NCBI RefSeq assembly: GCF_030445035.2
Contig: NC_080704.1
Span: forward strand, 21,556,499 to 21,620,498
Length of the DNA stretch: 64,000 nucleotides
Reading direction: 5' to 3'
Origin: Dasypus novemcinctus
Taxonomy: Eukaryota; Chordata; Mammalia; Cingulata; Dasypodidae
The position numbers and the translations under genes are program-made. Below, piece after piece: positions 29,905 through 41,689 of this stretch (within the stretch, counting starts at the first letter, position 1; the number at the start of each line of letters is the position of its first letter). The notes under the pieces were generated by a model that searched no databases, was not told the origin of the DNA, and worked only from the letters and a program-made list of their open reading frames with translations.

Positions 29905-30531
29905 TGATCATTTGAACAGATGCTGCTTCCCAATATTTAGAAAACGTTATTTTATTACATTTACACCCACACTCAGCATTGTACAAATCTATACATGTAA
30001 TCATATCGCTACATCTTTTCCAGCTGTCTTTTTCTTCTTCTCTTGGCTTGGCTCCCTCCTCCCCTCACATTAACAGCCCCGTAAGCATAGAGTCCGCGTA
30101 ACAACCTTATACATATTCTTCCATGTGTTGTTTCTGAGTGTGCGTGTCTATGCTCAGATGTAAGTGCCTGTTAACACAGAGGGTTTTTTGGGGGGCGGGG
30201 CCTTGTTTTTAAAGAATGGGACCTATCATAGGATCATATGACACACACTGTTGTACCCTGCATTTCTCATTTAACAAACCCTGAGGAGTTCCCACCAAAT
30301 CATCCAATATAACTCAAATTCATGCTTTTTACCCGCTGCCTAATATATACGGCAGTTATGCATAATAATGCAGCCAGTCTTTTACCCTTATTGGTAATGG
30401 TGGGTGCTTATTTGTTTTCCAGGGTCTTTTTTTTGTTTGTGTGTGGGTGTGTGTGTGCACGACTACAAAAATGATCCTTATAATGTATGTTCTTTGGAAC
30501 ATATGTTTTCTTTCTATGGAACAGATTCCCA
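29905..30531 (-). repeat. Old L1 (L1ME-like) fragment, antisense, left part
   Basis: Diverged text typical of antisense L1M 3' sequence (for example TTTAACAAACCCTGAGGAGT and CAGATTCCCAAGATTGGGAC). Similar L1-like text resumes after the SINE at 30931-31080 (GTCTGATGGGTATAAAGTGA, TTTGCAATTCCCTGAGTACT). The split by a SINE with target duplication suggests one old element. Confidence 0.55.
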
Positions 30532-30546
30532 AGATTGGGACTGCTG

Positions 30547-30915
30547 GGAAGCAGATTTGGTTCAACTGACAGAGCACCCACTTACCGTATGGGAGGTCCA
30601 GGGTTCAAACCCAGGGCCTCCTGACCCGTGTCGTGAGCTGGCCCACGTGCAGTGCTGCCACACACAAGGAGTGCACCCCTCAAGAAGAGCCACCCCGAGT
30701 GAAAAAAGTGCAGCCTGCCCAGGAGTGGCACCGCACACATGGAGAGCTGATGCAGCAAGATGACACAACAAAAAGAGACACAGATTCCTGATACCACTGA
30801 CAAGAATGAAAGTGGACACAGAGAGCAGAGAACAAGGTGGGGGGGAGGGGAAGGGGAGAGAAATAAATAAAAAATAGATCTTAAAAAAAAAAAGATGTTT
30901 TTAAGGAAAAAAAAG
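30547..30915 (+). mobile_element. DAS-type SINE, full length
   Basis: Head GGAAGCAGATTTGGTTCAAC, B box GGTTCAAACCC, body GCAGCCTGCCCAGGAGTGGC, tail AAATAAATAAAAAATAGATC. It has a perfect 15-bp target-site duplication AGATTGGGACTGCTG (30532-30546 and 30916-30930). Confidence 0.92.
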
Positions 30916-31077
30916 AGATTGGGACTGCTGAGGTTTTAATAAGTATTCCTCACCCCTGCCAGTAAAAGTTATCTCTTTTTAATTATTTGTTAGTCTGATG
31001 GGTATAAAGTGACATCACTACTTTTATTTTTTTAATTTGCAATTCCCTGAGTACTAGTGAATGCTAGCATCTTTTCA

Positions 31078-31125
31078 TTCACACACATACACACACATAT
31101 ACATACATACATAAATTAATTTATT
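31078..31125. repeat. CA/TA-type microsatellite
   Basis: Alternating ACACACATACACACAC and ATACATACATAC tract. Confidence 0.85.
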
Positions 31126-31389
31126 GGGGAGGATTGAATTTGCTCTTCTGTGAGTTAAGTCCAACCTCAAGGTGTCAGCAAGGGTGTGTAGCATTCTGGT
31201 GAAGGCTTTGCTGCAATCCTTGGGACTCCTTGTGAGCTCACTCATTTTTGGCTATTTTTAGCCAGGTACTATTTCACTATTTCTACCTAGAGGGAAAGAA
31301 CTTTCCATGTAAGTCTTACCAAAGTAATTTGCTGAGGGTCACTGCTGGTATGTGGTAGCACTTTGGAAATGGGCAGTCTGATTCCAGAG

Positions 31390-31562
31390 CCTGTTCAGAG
31401 CTCTAGCACATACCAGCTGTGACCTTCAACGCGTTATTCCAGTGTCTTCACCTGCAATCATGGGGAAAATAACCTACACCTCACAGGGCTGTTGGTGAAG
31501 ATGAAATGAGTCTGTTAACACAAAATATTTTGGACAGTGTCTGGCATAAATAAGTGCTCAAC
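31390..31562. repeat. MIR-type SINE fossil
   Basis: MIR-like text: ACCAGCTGTGACCTTCAACG, ACCTACACCTCACAGGGCTG and CATAAATAAGTGCTCAA. Confidence 0.75.
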
Positions 31563-32399
31563 CATTAACTATATTTAATGTTACTGACCTATTTGAATAG
31601 TTTCCCCTGCCATTTTCTTCACATAAATACGTAATTTCAGGAAATCAGATGAAGAAAGGTGGTTTTAGGGGAAGAATCTGCAAGTTAGCTCAATGTAATC
31701 AGCATTTTTATTAGGGGGGGAAAAAGCATTGTCTGGGTGTGAGCCTTTTATTTTTACAGTAAATATTGTTGGTGGTAAGCATTTGATCCCAGTGAGATTT
31801 CTGAACAAAAAACCCGGCAACTCTGTACCCTCTCCCCACCCAGGTCTTAGCCCTTCCCCTTCTTCAGCCCTGAACTGAGCTCACTCATTTAGGTCTCTGT
31901 TTTATTTTACTCAATTCTTGGTGCACTATGCCTGAAAAAAAATTACTAAAGTAATATCAGCGCCAAATTCTGTAATAATATCAATTGGGCCCCTCAACAA
32001 AGATTTCCTGAGGCATGACCTGGCATGGGGCGTGAAGGAGGAGGAGGCAGGTCTCAATAGGTGGCTTCTCTGAGGACACCTGAGAATAGTAAGCAGTAGG
32101 TATCTCAACACAGTGAGAGAGGAGGCAGCATGGGCTGTGCTGAGTCTCGGCACCCCTCCTGCAGGGCGACCTGACAGTGACACTCCGTGAGGAGAGGGGT
32201 GAGACAGATGGGCCTCATATACGTTACATTTCCATTCAGGGCAAGGGGCCAACAACAGAGCAGTCTGTCTTTTAACTCCAGCCATTGGTTTCCCCTCTTA
32301 CTTTCTCCACCTCTTCTCATGGTCTAATCCAGGGAAAGGAGCCCTGTAGGCTCCTGTTTATGAGAAAAAAAAAGGCCCAGAATGGACTGGGTCTCGGGC

Positions 32400-32760
32400 T
32401 CGGCCCCTAAGCTGTGGTGACAAACAACCCCACCATCTCAGTGCCTTATAACGACAAGTGTTTACTTCTCACTCATGCCTCCTGTCCATTCCTGATCAGC
32501 TGGGGTTCTGCTCTACCTTATCGTCCCTCGAGCTACCAGGCTACGAGAGCTGCTTCTGCCCAGAACACTGCTGTTCTCCTGGCAGCAGAGAAGAGACGGC
32601 GAACCAGGAGCTGGCTCTGACAGTCGCAGCTCAGACCTGACCAGGTACCTCTTCCTCCCTCACTGCATCGGCCAAAGCTAGTCACATGGCCATTGCCAAG
32701 TTCAAAGAGGTTGGAGTGCATACAGGGATGGGAAGCAAATAATTGTGAACAATAATATAT
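32400..32760. repeat. Old interspersed repeat, family not identified
   Basis: The text GTGACAAACAACCCCACCAT, CAGTGCCTTATAACGACAAG and GCTAGTCACATGGCCATTGC is familiar from dispersed mammalian repeats, but I cannot name the family. No coding potential. Confidence 0.45.
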
Positions 32761-32949
32761 GCTACCACAGTGACCTCACCTGCCAGCTGCAGGGGGCTGA
32801 GACCAACTAGACTAGACATGATTAGAGATTTAGATGGACCATTGGCCTTTTTTTTCCTTTTCTTATTAAGAAGAATTAAAGTAATAAATTAAAATTCCTA
32901 CTCTTTGGAGTAATCATGTAGATTGAGGGAAAAGGAATTGGGATATTAA

Positions 32950-33165
32950 TAACAGCCAGAGTAGACTTCACAGCAAAGAAAATTATCAGATAAAGAGGGA
33001 TACTACAAAATAATAAAAGGGTCAATTCACCACAAAGGCAAAACAATTCCAAATGTGTGTGCACCTAGCAACAGGTGAAGGGATAACCACATAGATGGAT
33101 GGAACAGAAGAGAGAGTCTGAAAATACATCCACACACAAATACGGAAAACTGGACTTTTTTTTTA
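32950..33165 (+). repeat. L1 ORF2 fragment, sense
   Basis: Degenerate L1 ORF2 DNA text (AGAGTAGACTTCACAGCAAA, AATAATAAAAGGGTCAATTC, AATGTGTGTGCACCTAGCAA). It is non-coding now and probably belongs to the L1 continued at 34014-34205 and 35508-36270. Confidence 0.6.
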
Positions 33166-33605
33166 AGGGACTGTAGTGTTTGTAGTTCTTTTTAAAGAAA
33201 AAATAACAAGGCTCTTCTTTCTGTTAATAAAACAAAAATTATTTTGCATTTACATGGCACTTTTTAGTTTTCAAAGGATTTTCATTTTTCAAATCATTTA
33301 CTTACTAGCTCTCAGTTTCACTTGGGTTATCTCATCTTCAAAATGGAGGCAGAAAGAACATGCCCTGCTAACTTCACTTTACAGAGAATATCTCTTTACT
33401 CCTTTACCTTATAGTAACAAGGTACACAGAAGTGCCGAAGGATACTGACACAAAATTTGGTACAACAGCATCTGATAGTAAGGTACCACAAAATCAAATA
33501 CAGAGTTCTATGAGTGAGAAAGGCATATGCCCATAAGACAATGATGAGTAAATAGCATCTGGGAATGAGAATGCAAATGAACTATAGCACGGCAAATTGA
33601 TTTTT

Positions 33606-34013
33606 TTAAAAAAAGATTTGTTTTATTTATTTCTCTCTCCTTCCCCCTCCCCCCCGGTTGTCTGTTCTCTGTGTCTATCTGCTGCGTCTTCTTTGTCCAC
33701 TTCTGTTGTCATCAGCGACACGGGAATCTGTGTTTCTTTTTGTTGTGTATCTTTTGTCAGCTCTCCGTGTGGGCGGCACTGTTCCTGGGCAGGCTGCACT
33801 TTCTTTTGCGTTGGGCGGCTCTCCTTACGGGGTGCACTCCTTGCGCATGGGGCTCCCCTACGTGGGGGACACCCCTGCGTGGCACGGCACTCCTTGTGCA
33901 CATCAGCACTGTGTGTGGGCCAGCTCCACACAGGTCAAGGAGGCCCGGGGTTTGAACCGTGGACCTCCCTGTGGTAGACGGACGCTCTAACCACTGGGCC
34001 AAGTCTGCTTCCC
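33606..34013 (-). mobile_element. DAS-type SINE, antisense
   Basis: Reverse-complement DAS SINE: poly-T and TTTATTTATTTCTCTC at the left, tRNA head at the right (B-box complement GGGTTTGAACC). It has a perfect 15-bp target-site duplication GGCAAATTGATTTTT (33591-33605 and 34014-34028). Confidence 0.92.
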
Positions 34014-34205
34014 GGCAAATTGATTTTTAACAAAGGTCTGAAGATGATCCAAGAAAGAAAGGTCAGCTTTTTTTTTTTTTTTTACAAATGTTGTTAGAAC
34101 AACTGGACAACATCCATATGCAAGAAAATGAGACAGTCTAAATCCCACACATCTAACGAAAGTTAACTTGAAAGGGATTGTAGATCTAAATGTAAAGCAT
34201 AAACA
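34014..34205 (+). repeat. L1 ORF2 fragment, sense
   Basis: Text corresponding to L1 ORF2 (GGCAAATTGATTTTTAACAA, GAACAACTGGACAACATCCA, GATCTAAATGTAAAGCATAA) with an intervening poly-T run at 34071-34083. It is cut off by the LTR that follows. Confidence 0.6.
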
Positions 34206-34992
34206 GAAAGAGCAGCAGGTAACTGCAGAGGAATCCTGAACACCAATAGGAAGACAGATCCTGAGTCAACCAATAGGGTAAGAGAGTTTTCAACCAATAG
34301 AATCCACTGCTTTAATTAATAGCCAGCCAATCAGCACCTCTTATAGTCAGCCAATCAGCATCTCCCAGTTAGGATACCCTGTTTACATAATATGCTAATC
34401 TGGTTTTCAAACCCTAATCAATGCCCTTGCTCAGAACCAGTGATTGACCAATCAGAACATCACAACTGGGGCTACACCTCCCCATGGGTGGTCACACAGC
34501 TAGACTATATAAACAGTGGCTACGAAGGGCTGAGCTCCATTCCATCTTCACCCTGGCTGGAGGAACATTGAGCTGTTGAGCTGAGAATGTCAAGCTACTG
34601 AACCAAGTCAAGCTGCTGAGCTGAGCTGCGAGTGCCAGGCCAAGCTGCGAGTGCCAAGCAGAGCTGTGAATGCCGATCCGCGAACGCTGAGCTGAGCTGC
34701 GAACGCCAAGCCGTGCACTTCCACCACTACCTTGACCAGGCTTGTGCCTTGGCCTGGACTTCAGCTGTAACACTAAAGGTGCTTCCATGGGCACCTTGGC
34801 CAGGCTTGGCCTTGGCCCGGACTTGAGCTGTGACACTAAAGGTGCTTCCACTGGCACCTCGGCCAGGCTTGTGCTTCAGCTAGGCTTGTGCAGCAACACC
34901 AGGGGGCATTTCCATCATTTCCCTGACCAAGTTTTAAGTTTAATACTGAGCTATGATTAAATAAAGTTTGATTGTACTGAGGTCATGTTTCT
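34206..34992 (+). repeat. Solo LTR of an endogenous retrovirus
   Basis: Structured like an LTR. The U3-like part has several CCAAT boxes (CCAATAGG, CCAATCAG; 34243-34460), a TATA box TATATAAACAG (about 34506-34516) and a GC-rich R/U5-like part with internal tandem repeats. An AATAAA poly(A) signal lies near 34960 and is followed by T/G-rich DNA. No gag, pol or env sequence adjoins, so the provirus has been lost by LTR-LTR recombination or was never internal here. It interrupts an L1; precise ends are uncertain. Confidence 0.75.
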
Positions 34993-35047
34993 TCATTCTG
35001 AAGTCATCTGAACCAGAGAATAAAAGTGGCCCATTTAAAAGCTGGTT

Positions 35048-35505
35048 AATGGGAAACAGATGTGGCTCAACCAACTGGGCTCCCATCTACCATATAGGAG
35101 GTCCAGGGTTCGATGTCTAGGGCCTCCTGGTGAGGGCGAGCTGGGCCATGCGGCAAGCTGGCCCATGTGGAGTGTTGCCCTGTGAGGAGTGCCACCCTGT
35201 GTGGTAATGCCGCCCAGTGCGGGAAAGCTGCTCCAAGCAGAAGTGCCAGCCGATGCAGAGAGCTGGCACAGCAAGATGATACAACAAGAGACACAGGAGA
35301 GAAAATAAGATGTAGCAGAATAGGGAGTTGAGGGTGGTGCAAGAGAGTAATTGTCTCTCCCACTCTGGAAGGTCCCAAGATCAGTTCACAGAGCCGCCTA
35401 ATGAGAATACAAGCAGACACAGAAGAACACAGTGAATGGACACAGCAGACAATGGGGGGAATGGGGTGCAGGGGAATAAATAAAATAAATCTTTTTAAAA
35501 AATAT
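35048..35505 (+). mobile_element. Longer tRNA-type SINE (distinct subfamily)
   Basis: Head GGGAAACAGATGTGGCTCAA with B-box-like GGTTCGATGTC. The body differs from the young type (AGGGCGAGCTGGGCCATGCG) and includes an additional segment GGTGGTGCAAGAGAGTAATT...GGAAGGTCCCAAGATCAG. The tail is AATAAATAAAATAAATC. The same extra segment occurs in the SINE at 58234-58618 (GGTGGCGCAATTGACAGGG) and, inverted, at 41141-41545. Confidence 0.85.
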
Positions 35506-35507
35506 GG

Positions 35508-36270
35508 AGAGCTACTTCACCAAAGAGTGACATTCAACTTCATTAGCCATTAGGGAAATGCAAATTAAAACTATGATAACACGCCAGTATAAACCTATTA
35601 GAAAGGCTAAAAATTAAAAAATACAGCCAATACTAAGTGCTGACAAGGAAGTGGAGTCACTGGAACTCTTACATTGTAGGAAAGAATGAGAAATGATGCT
35701 GTCACCCTGGAAAACAATTGAGCAGTTTCACCTCTACATGAATATTTATAGCAGCTCTATTCATAATTTCCCCAAACTGGAAACAACCCAGTTTTTGTTG
35801 TTTGGATGAATGAACATACTGTGGTATCTCCATATAATTGAAATTGAACGCTATTCAGCAATAAAAAAGAATTAGCTATTAACACACACGATGACTTGGA
35901 TGAATTTCAAAGATATTGGCTTTAGCTAAGTGAAAGAAGCCAGGTTCAAAAGATTATATAATGTATGATTCCACTTATAGGACATTCTTGAAAAGACAAA
36001 ACTATAGTGATAGAGAACAGATCAGTGTTTAGCAGGGGTTAGGAAGCATAGGAAATGACTTATTTGTAGCCTTGGATTTGAGAGAGGGGTGACAGCAAAA
36101 AGTAACCTCACAGGACGGGGGAAAGCTTAAGGAGGCAGAAGTTGCTTTAGGTGAGGCGAGTCAATTGCAGTAGGGGTGGGGATATAGGGTGATAACAGAA
36201 GACAGGCTACGTGACTCCCTAGGGTGGCATGTGTGTAGTTTAAAAACACGTACTCAGTATTATAACTATA
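35508..36270 (+). repeat. L1M-type 3' end, sense
   Basis: Text CTTCATTAGCCATTAGGGAA, ATGCAAATTAAAACTATGAT, GAACGCTATTCAGCAATAAA and GTGAAAGAAGCCAGGTTCAA marks an old L1 3' region. It continues the L1 interrupted by the LTR and two SINEs to the left. Confidence 0.8.
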
Positions 36271-37369
36271 CTTAGAAAATAGGGAAAAAAGTTAAAGTCT
36301 TCATCACAGGTGTTCTAGAAATGATACTTACACAATCTTCTTGGCTAGCAGTAATACAATGATCATTTTCAAACCAGGCAGGGGACAGGGCAGATTTTAA
36401 CAACCAAACAGCACAGAGATGTTGAAACGGTGATATACACTGCCCCATAGGAAGTGTGTGCATGGGAGGTGGGCAGGTAGGTGAGGGCTGCAAAGTGGAT
36501 GCTGAGCCAAGATCAAAAGAACAGGATACTTATGGACTTGGGCAATAGATAGAAACAAACTAGATAGAATTGAACAAGAATTTATTTATGGGGCTCATGT
36601 GTTTAATGAATGTTTGCCAAACTAATATTATTAGCCATCACTCCCACATCTGGGTGCACTCAGATCCCTTTACACATTCCCTTCCACCTCCTGGTGGTCC
36701 TCTTCTATCTTTCCAAATCACCCCAGTTCCCCGAGCAGCCACTCTGGGACCCAGCCCCATCTTGCCCCAACACTTAGGTACAAGAAGATTCAACTGTACA
36801 ACACTGACTGCAAGTTTTAGGAGCGGCTGCCAAAAAACCAATGCTGCGTTAATGTGGGTGGGGTGGGGTGCTGCGGTATCAGAGTGAAGGATCAGAGTCC
36901 CATGGAACTGCCAGCCTGGCAATGTATATCTGGAGTATTTTGTCACCGCTGAACACCAAGTTTTAAAAGCAACATTCACTAGTTGCAGCATACCCAGAGG
37001 AGAGTGATCAGGGCAACGAAGAGGCTAAAAGCCATGTCTCATGGGAACTGGGGACAAAAACAGGTGTGTAGAGGAGGCTTATGAGAGAGCAAGTTAGCAT
37101 CTTCAAAGAGCTGAAAGGTTGTCCTCTGAAAGAGGGACTGCTTTTTTTCTGTTACTCCTCAAGAAAGAAGTAAACCGAAGTCAGATTTCAACTGAATGTA
37201 AGAATTTCCTAACAGCTGGAACTGTTCAGGCGCAACAGGTGGGACTGTACTGTAGGTATGAGGTCCCAGGCTCGGGTTTCATTTTGGCAGCAGGTCTGGG
37301 TAGAGTCTGGCTAGGACTCTGAATTCCAAACCACACCACAGAGGGTCAAGGGCATGGCTTCTGCTCAGT

Positions 37370-37455
37370 GTAAAGACACACCTGGGTTCAAATCTCTGCT
37401 CTGCCAGTTAGTAGCTAAGTGATCTCGGGCAAATTGCTTATCTGCTCTGGCCCTG
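37370..37455. repeat. MIR-type SINE fossil
   Basis: CCTGGGTTCAAATCTCTGCT, CTGCCAGTTAGTAGCTAAGT and GATCTCGGGCAAATTGCTTA are the well-preserved MIR 5'/core text. Confidence 0.85.
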
Positions 37456-37549
37456 GGTTTCCTTTTCTTTTGAAAGGACGGTTGAGGCAGATGGACACTG
37501 TCCCACTGGGCTTTGCATGTCATCCTCCCCCTGATGGAAATGCCTGAAG

Positions 37550-38070
37550 GGATTCATGCCTTCTGGCAATGGCTTATCATTTCCTTGCTCTGACACAGCA
37601 GTTTCGAGGGGCTGACCCCTCACTGATTGTCCCAGATCCTTGACCCCGGCTGCAGGGAAGGGCATGTGACCTGGGCCTGGCCAATCTGGGCACCATTCAG
37701 GGATGGGCACACGACCCAAACTGGACAGAGAGCCATTCTTAATCAGGACTTTCACTGGAGCTACAATAAAAGACTGCTTTCTGTGGAGGTCACTGCTCTG
37801 GAAAAATGTGACCTGGAGCGGCCAAGGGGCCACCTCTGTCACCAAAGGGGATGAGGCTGCCAGAGAAGAAAGCCCACTCAGAGTCAAACAAGCCCAAATG
37901 ATGTAAAGCGACATCCTTGCTCATTTGAGCTCCTGAATCCAACTATGCCTGCGTATAGAACAAGCCCCTAGACTTTGCAGTTATTTAAGCAAAAAATTCT
38001 CTTTCGTGCTTAAAGGCTGTTTTGAGCTGAGTTCCTGTCCTTTGCAACTGAAAGAATCCTGACAAATACA
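37550..38070 (+). repeat. ERVL/MaLR-type LTR fossil
   Basis: LTR-like text: CAGGGAAGGGCATGTGACCT, GGCCTGGCCAATCTGGGCAC, CTTTGCAGTTATTTAAGCAA, and end text GCAACTGAAAGAATCCTGAC. No internal region is visible. Family assignment is tentative. Confidence 0.55.
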
Positions 38071-38199
38071 ATTATGAATGTCTGTGTGCTCATGGTGAAC
38101 AAGACACTATAAAAAGAGTCATTTGATGCTATTAAAGGCATGCAAGACTAAGGCAATATTAAAATTCCCTCTTCCCCTACCTCAGTCCCACAAGACAAG

Positions 38200-38620
38200 T
38201 GAAACAGCTCCTTTCTGATCTCCCACCTCAAGTAAGTTTTCCCAATGTATCTTCCACAAAAGATGGTCACAGAAAGACCTAGAATTTCACCGCTTCACTG
38301 CCCTGCTCAGCATTCTCCAAGGCCTGTGAGATGCTCTAACTCCCTTACATGGCCACACAAGGCCCGTCAAGTGCTGGCCCTTCTTCCCACATGCAGCCCG
38401 ATCACCTGACACTCCCTCCTCAGCACACGCCCGGCACCCCCCACCCTGCCCACGCTCTGCTTTCACGTTTCTGGGACTGCCCACGCATGCTGCCCTCTCC
38501 CTCTGCCTGCAGTGCCCTCTTCAAGACTGAGACCTACTCCTTTAGATGCTCCCTTCTCTCGAAGACCACCCAGTACCCCAGGCAATCACCTCCAAGTGCT
38601 CCCTTTCCTATGCTCCATGG
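38200..38620 (+). repeat. L2-like LINE 3' fossil
   Basis: Text such as CCCTGCTCAGCATTCTCCAA, ACATGGCCACACAAGGCCCG, CTCCCTCTGCCTGCAGTGCC and CTTCAAGACTGAGACCTACT is characteristic of mammalian L2 3' ends. Confidence 0.65.
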
Positions 38621-39048
38621 GACAGAGGTCGGGGGTCTCAGGCTAACCCCTACCATTGCTCCTTTCTTCTCTGGATTAAGAATCGCTAAGTGCGTGTCAT
38701 TGCCTTGCTCTCTCCCGGCGGGGAGAAGTACAGTGAAATTATTCCAGTGAAATACTCAGAAGAGTCAAGGATAAATGCTGACAATCCATGTTGGTAAAGC
38801 TAAAAGGAGAAAGGGAAAAATTCTATCACCAAACACTCCAAACTCTGGTTAAATCCATTTTCTGTACTGGAATGTTGTTCAAGCAACTACCATTTCAAAT
38901 ATCAAAAGGGCCGGGGCTGGGGGATGGGCACTGGGGATACCCTGACTTAGGATATGTTCAGAGTGGGAATCACATCAGCATTTGTTCAATAATGATTTCA
39001 CCTGCAACCGAGACTCCTGGTAATAAAACACTTTCTTCTTACTTTAGT

Positions 39049-39452
39049 TTAAAAGAGCGTCCGCCTACCATATAGGAGGTCCAGGGTTCAAACCCAGGGC
39101 CTCCCGGCCCATGTGGTGAGCTTGCCCACATGCAGTGCTGCCACGTGTAAGGAATACCATGCTACACAGGGGTGTTCCCTGCGTAGGGGTGCCCCATGCG
39201 CAAGGAGTGTGCCCCACAATGAGAGCCACCCGGCGTGAAAAAAGTGCAGCCAGCCCAGGAGTGGCACCGCACACACGGAGAGCTGATGCAGCAAGATGAT
39301 GCAACAAAAAGAAACAGATTCCTGGTGCCACCGAGAATGCAGACAGATACAGAAGAATACACAGCGAATGGACACAGAGAACAGACAACAGGGGCGGGGG
39401 GGGGGAGGGGGGAATAAATAAAATAAATCTTTAAAAAAAAGAGAGAGAGAGA
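39049..39452 (+). mobile_element. DAS-type SINE, 5'-truncated head
   Basis: Starts inside the tRNA head (AGAGCGTCCGCCTACCATAT), then B box GGTTCAAACCC, normal body and AATAAATAAAATAAATC tail with a short GA run. The first part of the head (A box) is missing, so this copy could not be a pol III source. Confidence 0.88.
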
Positions 39453-40786
39453 CTTTGTACAATTTGATAATGTAAGCCTCAGGCATTTCAAGAATAATCT
39501 TGAAAACTTAAGCTTTAATATGCAGCAGCCTCATTCTTTACCTAAGGGGATCAAAGGTGTGCCATTCTCACTTTCCAATGATATCTTTTTCTAAATGGCT
39601 GCTTACCAGCTATTCCCCCTCTGGGTTTACAGATAATACACAAGCTGCAAGCTATCCTGGGCCTAGGCACTTGCATGTCTCATGTAACCCAATGACAGCT
39701 CAGAGGGAAAGAAACTGGGTAGGGAGCCAAGCATTTCAGGCATCTCTGTTCCAGCTTTGTTCCAGCCTCATTCCAGATCCCAAGGCTCATCTTAAAACTT
39801 GAGCAACTCTCAGAAACCATACCGGGCCCCTTGGCTGGGATCTAATGTGCAAACAACATTAGCCCTCTCCTAGGAGACTTTCACTCCGCCTCTCTCAATC
39901 ACTCCTGTGGGGCGGGGGAGGGGGTGGAAAGCACAGTGGAAACTTCCAGGACACATTCAAACTCAGCGGGGCTGTCCGTGTCCTCCTGGCCCAGGCCTGA
40001 AGTTTTAGGTACTTGGGAGTTAGACGGCTGCCCTGATAAACTTCACCCCAACAGGAGGACTGCAGATGTCACCAGTGGGTATTTTCAATGATGAGGCTCC
40101 AGTTTGGGGCACCGAGGCCTCACACGTGTCACTCTGCCTCTGGGCTCTTCACCTGGAGTCTCCGGGGTGCTAGGCGTCCTCAGACGGGTTTTGGAGGGAG
40201 GGAGGTAGCGGTCCATGAGGCGCCTCAAACTGGTGGAAAGTTCTGTGGGCATTTTTCTTGGGAGAGGCTAGGATAATCGGCTTTCCTCAGTATTCTCCAA
40301 AGGGTCTGCAACCCATTTCATTCAGTTGGTTATTTTCTCCCTACCTATTGTGAGGTAGGTCTAATATTTATTTCACTAATGAATAGAGATATCTAAATAC
40401 AAGTGATAAGGACAAAATGACAAAACTAAACCGAGTAGAATATTTAAAGAAATAGCCCTATTAAAACTGCAGAAAGGTTTTAATAGGGAATGTAAGGAGA
40501 ATGCGAAATTACTTGATACTCACAGCCATCTGGTGTACCTAAAGCATTTGTCTCCACCATTCCTGGCTGATTCCAGCAGGCCAGAGCTGTCAGTGCAGAC
40601 GGATGACCTTGCAAAAGGTCCCGTCAATTCCAAGGACTGGAGTTCTTTAAACATAAAAGAGACTACATGATGTGACTAGACGATCATTTTGGACCCCAGC
40701 CAAGCTTCAAACAATTCTAAATCTCTCCCCTGAATGGGTGGTCTGAGGCCTCTATCTGTCCGTGGAGGATTCGAGGGTTTTTTTCC

Positions 40787-40806
40787 TTTCTTTCTTTCTT
40801 TCTTTG
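40787..40806. repeat. CTTT microsatellite
   Basis: Tandem CTTT units. Confidence 0.9.
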
Positions 40807-41140
40807 AATTACTCAAATGTGTTTATCTCACACTAACATATTTGAGGGCTGTCCTAAAAAGGGCACAGGAAATGCCCTCCTCCTTACCCCACTCAAAAAA
40901 AGTAAAAGTAGGAGACGGCATAAAGCAGTGCCCCAGATTCTACCAGGAAGGACAGAGAAACTATTATCGGCCAAGCACTCCCTTTCTCGAATGGACAGGC
41001 AGACCAGGCACTCATCTGGGCAGGCAACTCCTTGTCAGACCACACACTAAAACCTCGTCTCTGCCCTGATGTGGACTCAGAGCTGTCCAGGGTGTTTGTG
41101 CTCCCCCTGGTCCACAGTTTTTCTCATTTCCAAAGTGGTT

Positions 41141-41545
41141 TTTTTTTTTTTTTAAGGTTTATTTGCCCCCTCTTCCCCTCCTCCCCCCCTGCTGTTTTTG
41201 CTGTGTTGTCTTCTCATTTTCTCTCCTCTAGGATCCACCAGGACTTGATCCTGGAGACCCCTGATGTGGAGAGAGGTTCCCTGTCAATTGCGCCGCCTCA
41301 GTTCCTGGTTTCTGCTGCACTTCACCTTGACTCTCCCCTTGTCTCTCTTCTGATGTGTCATCATCTTGCTGTGTGACTCACTTGTGCGGGCACTGGCTCA
41401 CCACGCAGGCACTTGTGTGGGCACTGGCTTGCCGAACGGGCATGCTTTTCTCTTCTTCTTTTTCACCAGGAGGCCCCAGGGAATGATCCCAGGTCCTCTC
41501 ATATGGCAGGCAGAAGCTCTATCACTTGAGCCACATCCAATCCCC
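41141..41545 (-). mobile_element. tRNA-type SINE (longer subfamily), antisense
   Basis: Poly-T at the left, then the inverted extra segment (GGATCCACCAGGACTTGATC, TTCCCTGTCAATTGCGCCGC), and the tRNA head at the right (complement of GATTGGATGTGGCTCAAGTG). It is flanked by CCAAAGTGGTT at 41130-41140 and 41546-41556 (11-bp target duplication). Confidence 0.88.
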
Positions 41546-41689
41546 CCAAAGTGGTTATTGAATAAATTCCTCCCAGAGTAAATGGAATCAAGACAAAGGA
41601 CAGACAGGCTGCAGCAACTTTGCGCTACTCTCCTTTTATGGGCACTCAACTAGCTTCCATGGTAGAGGTTTTATTAATACTAATAATAC

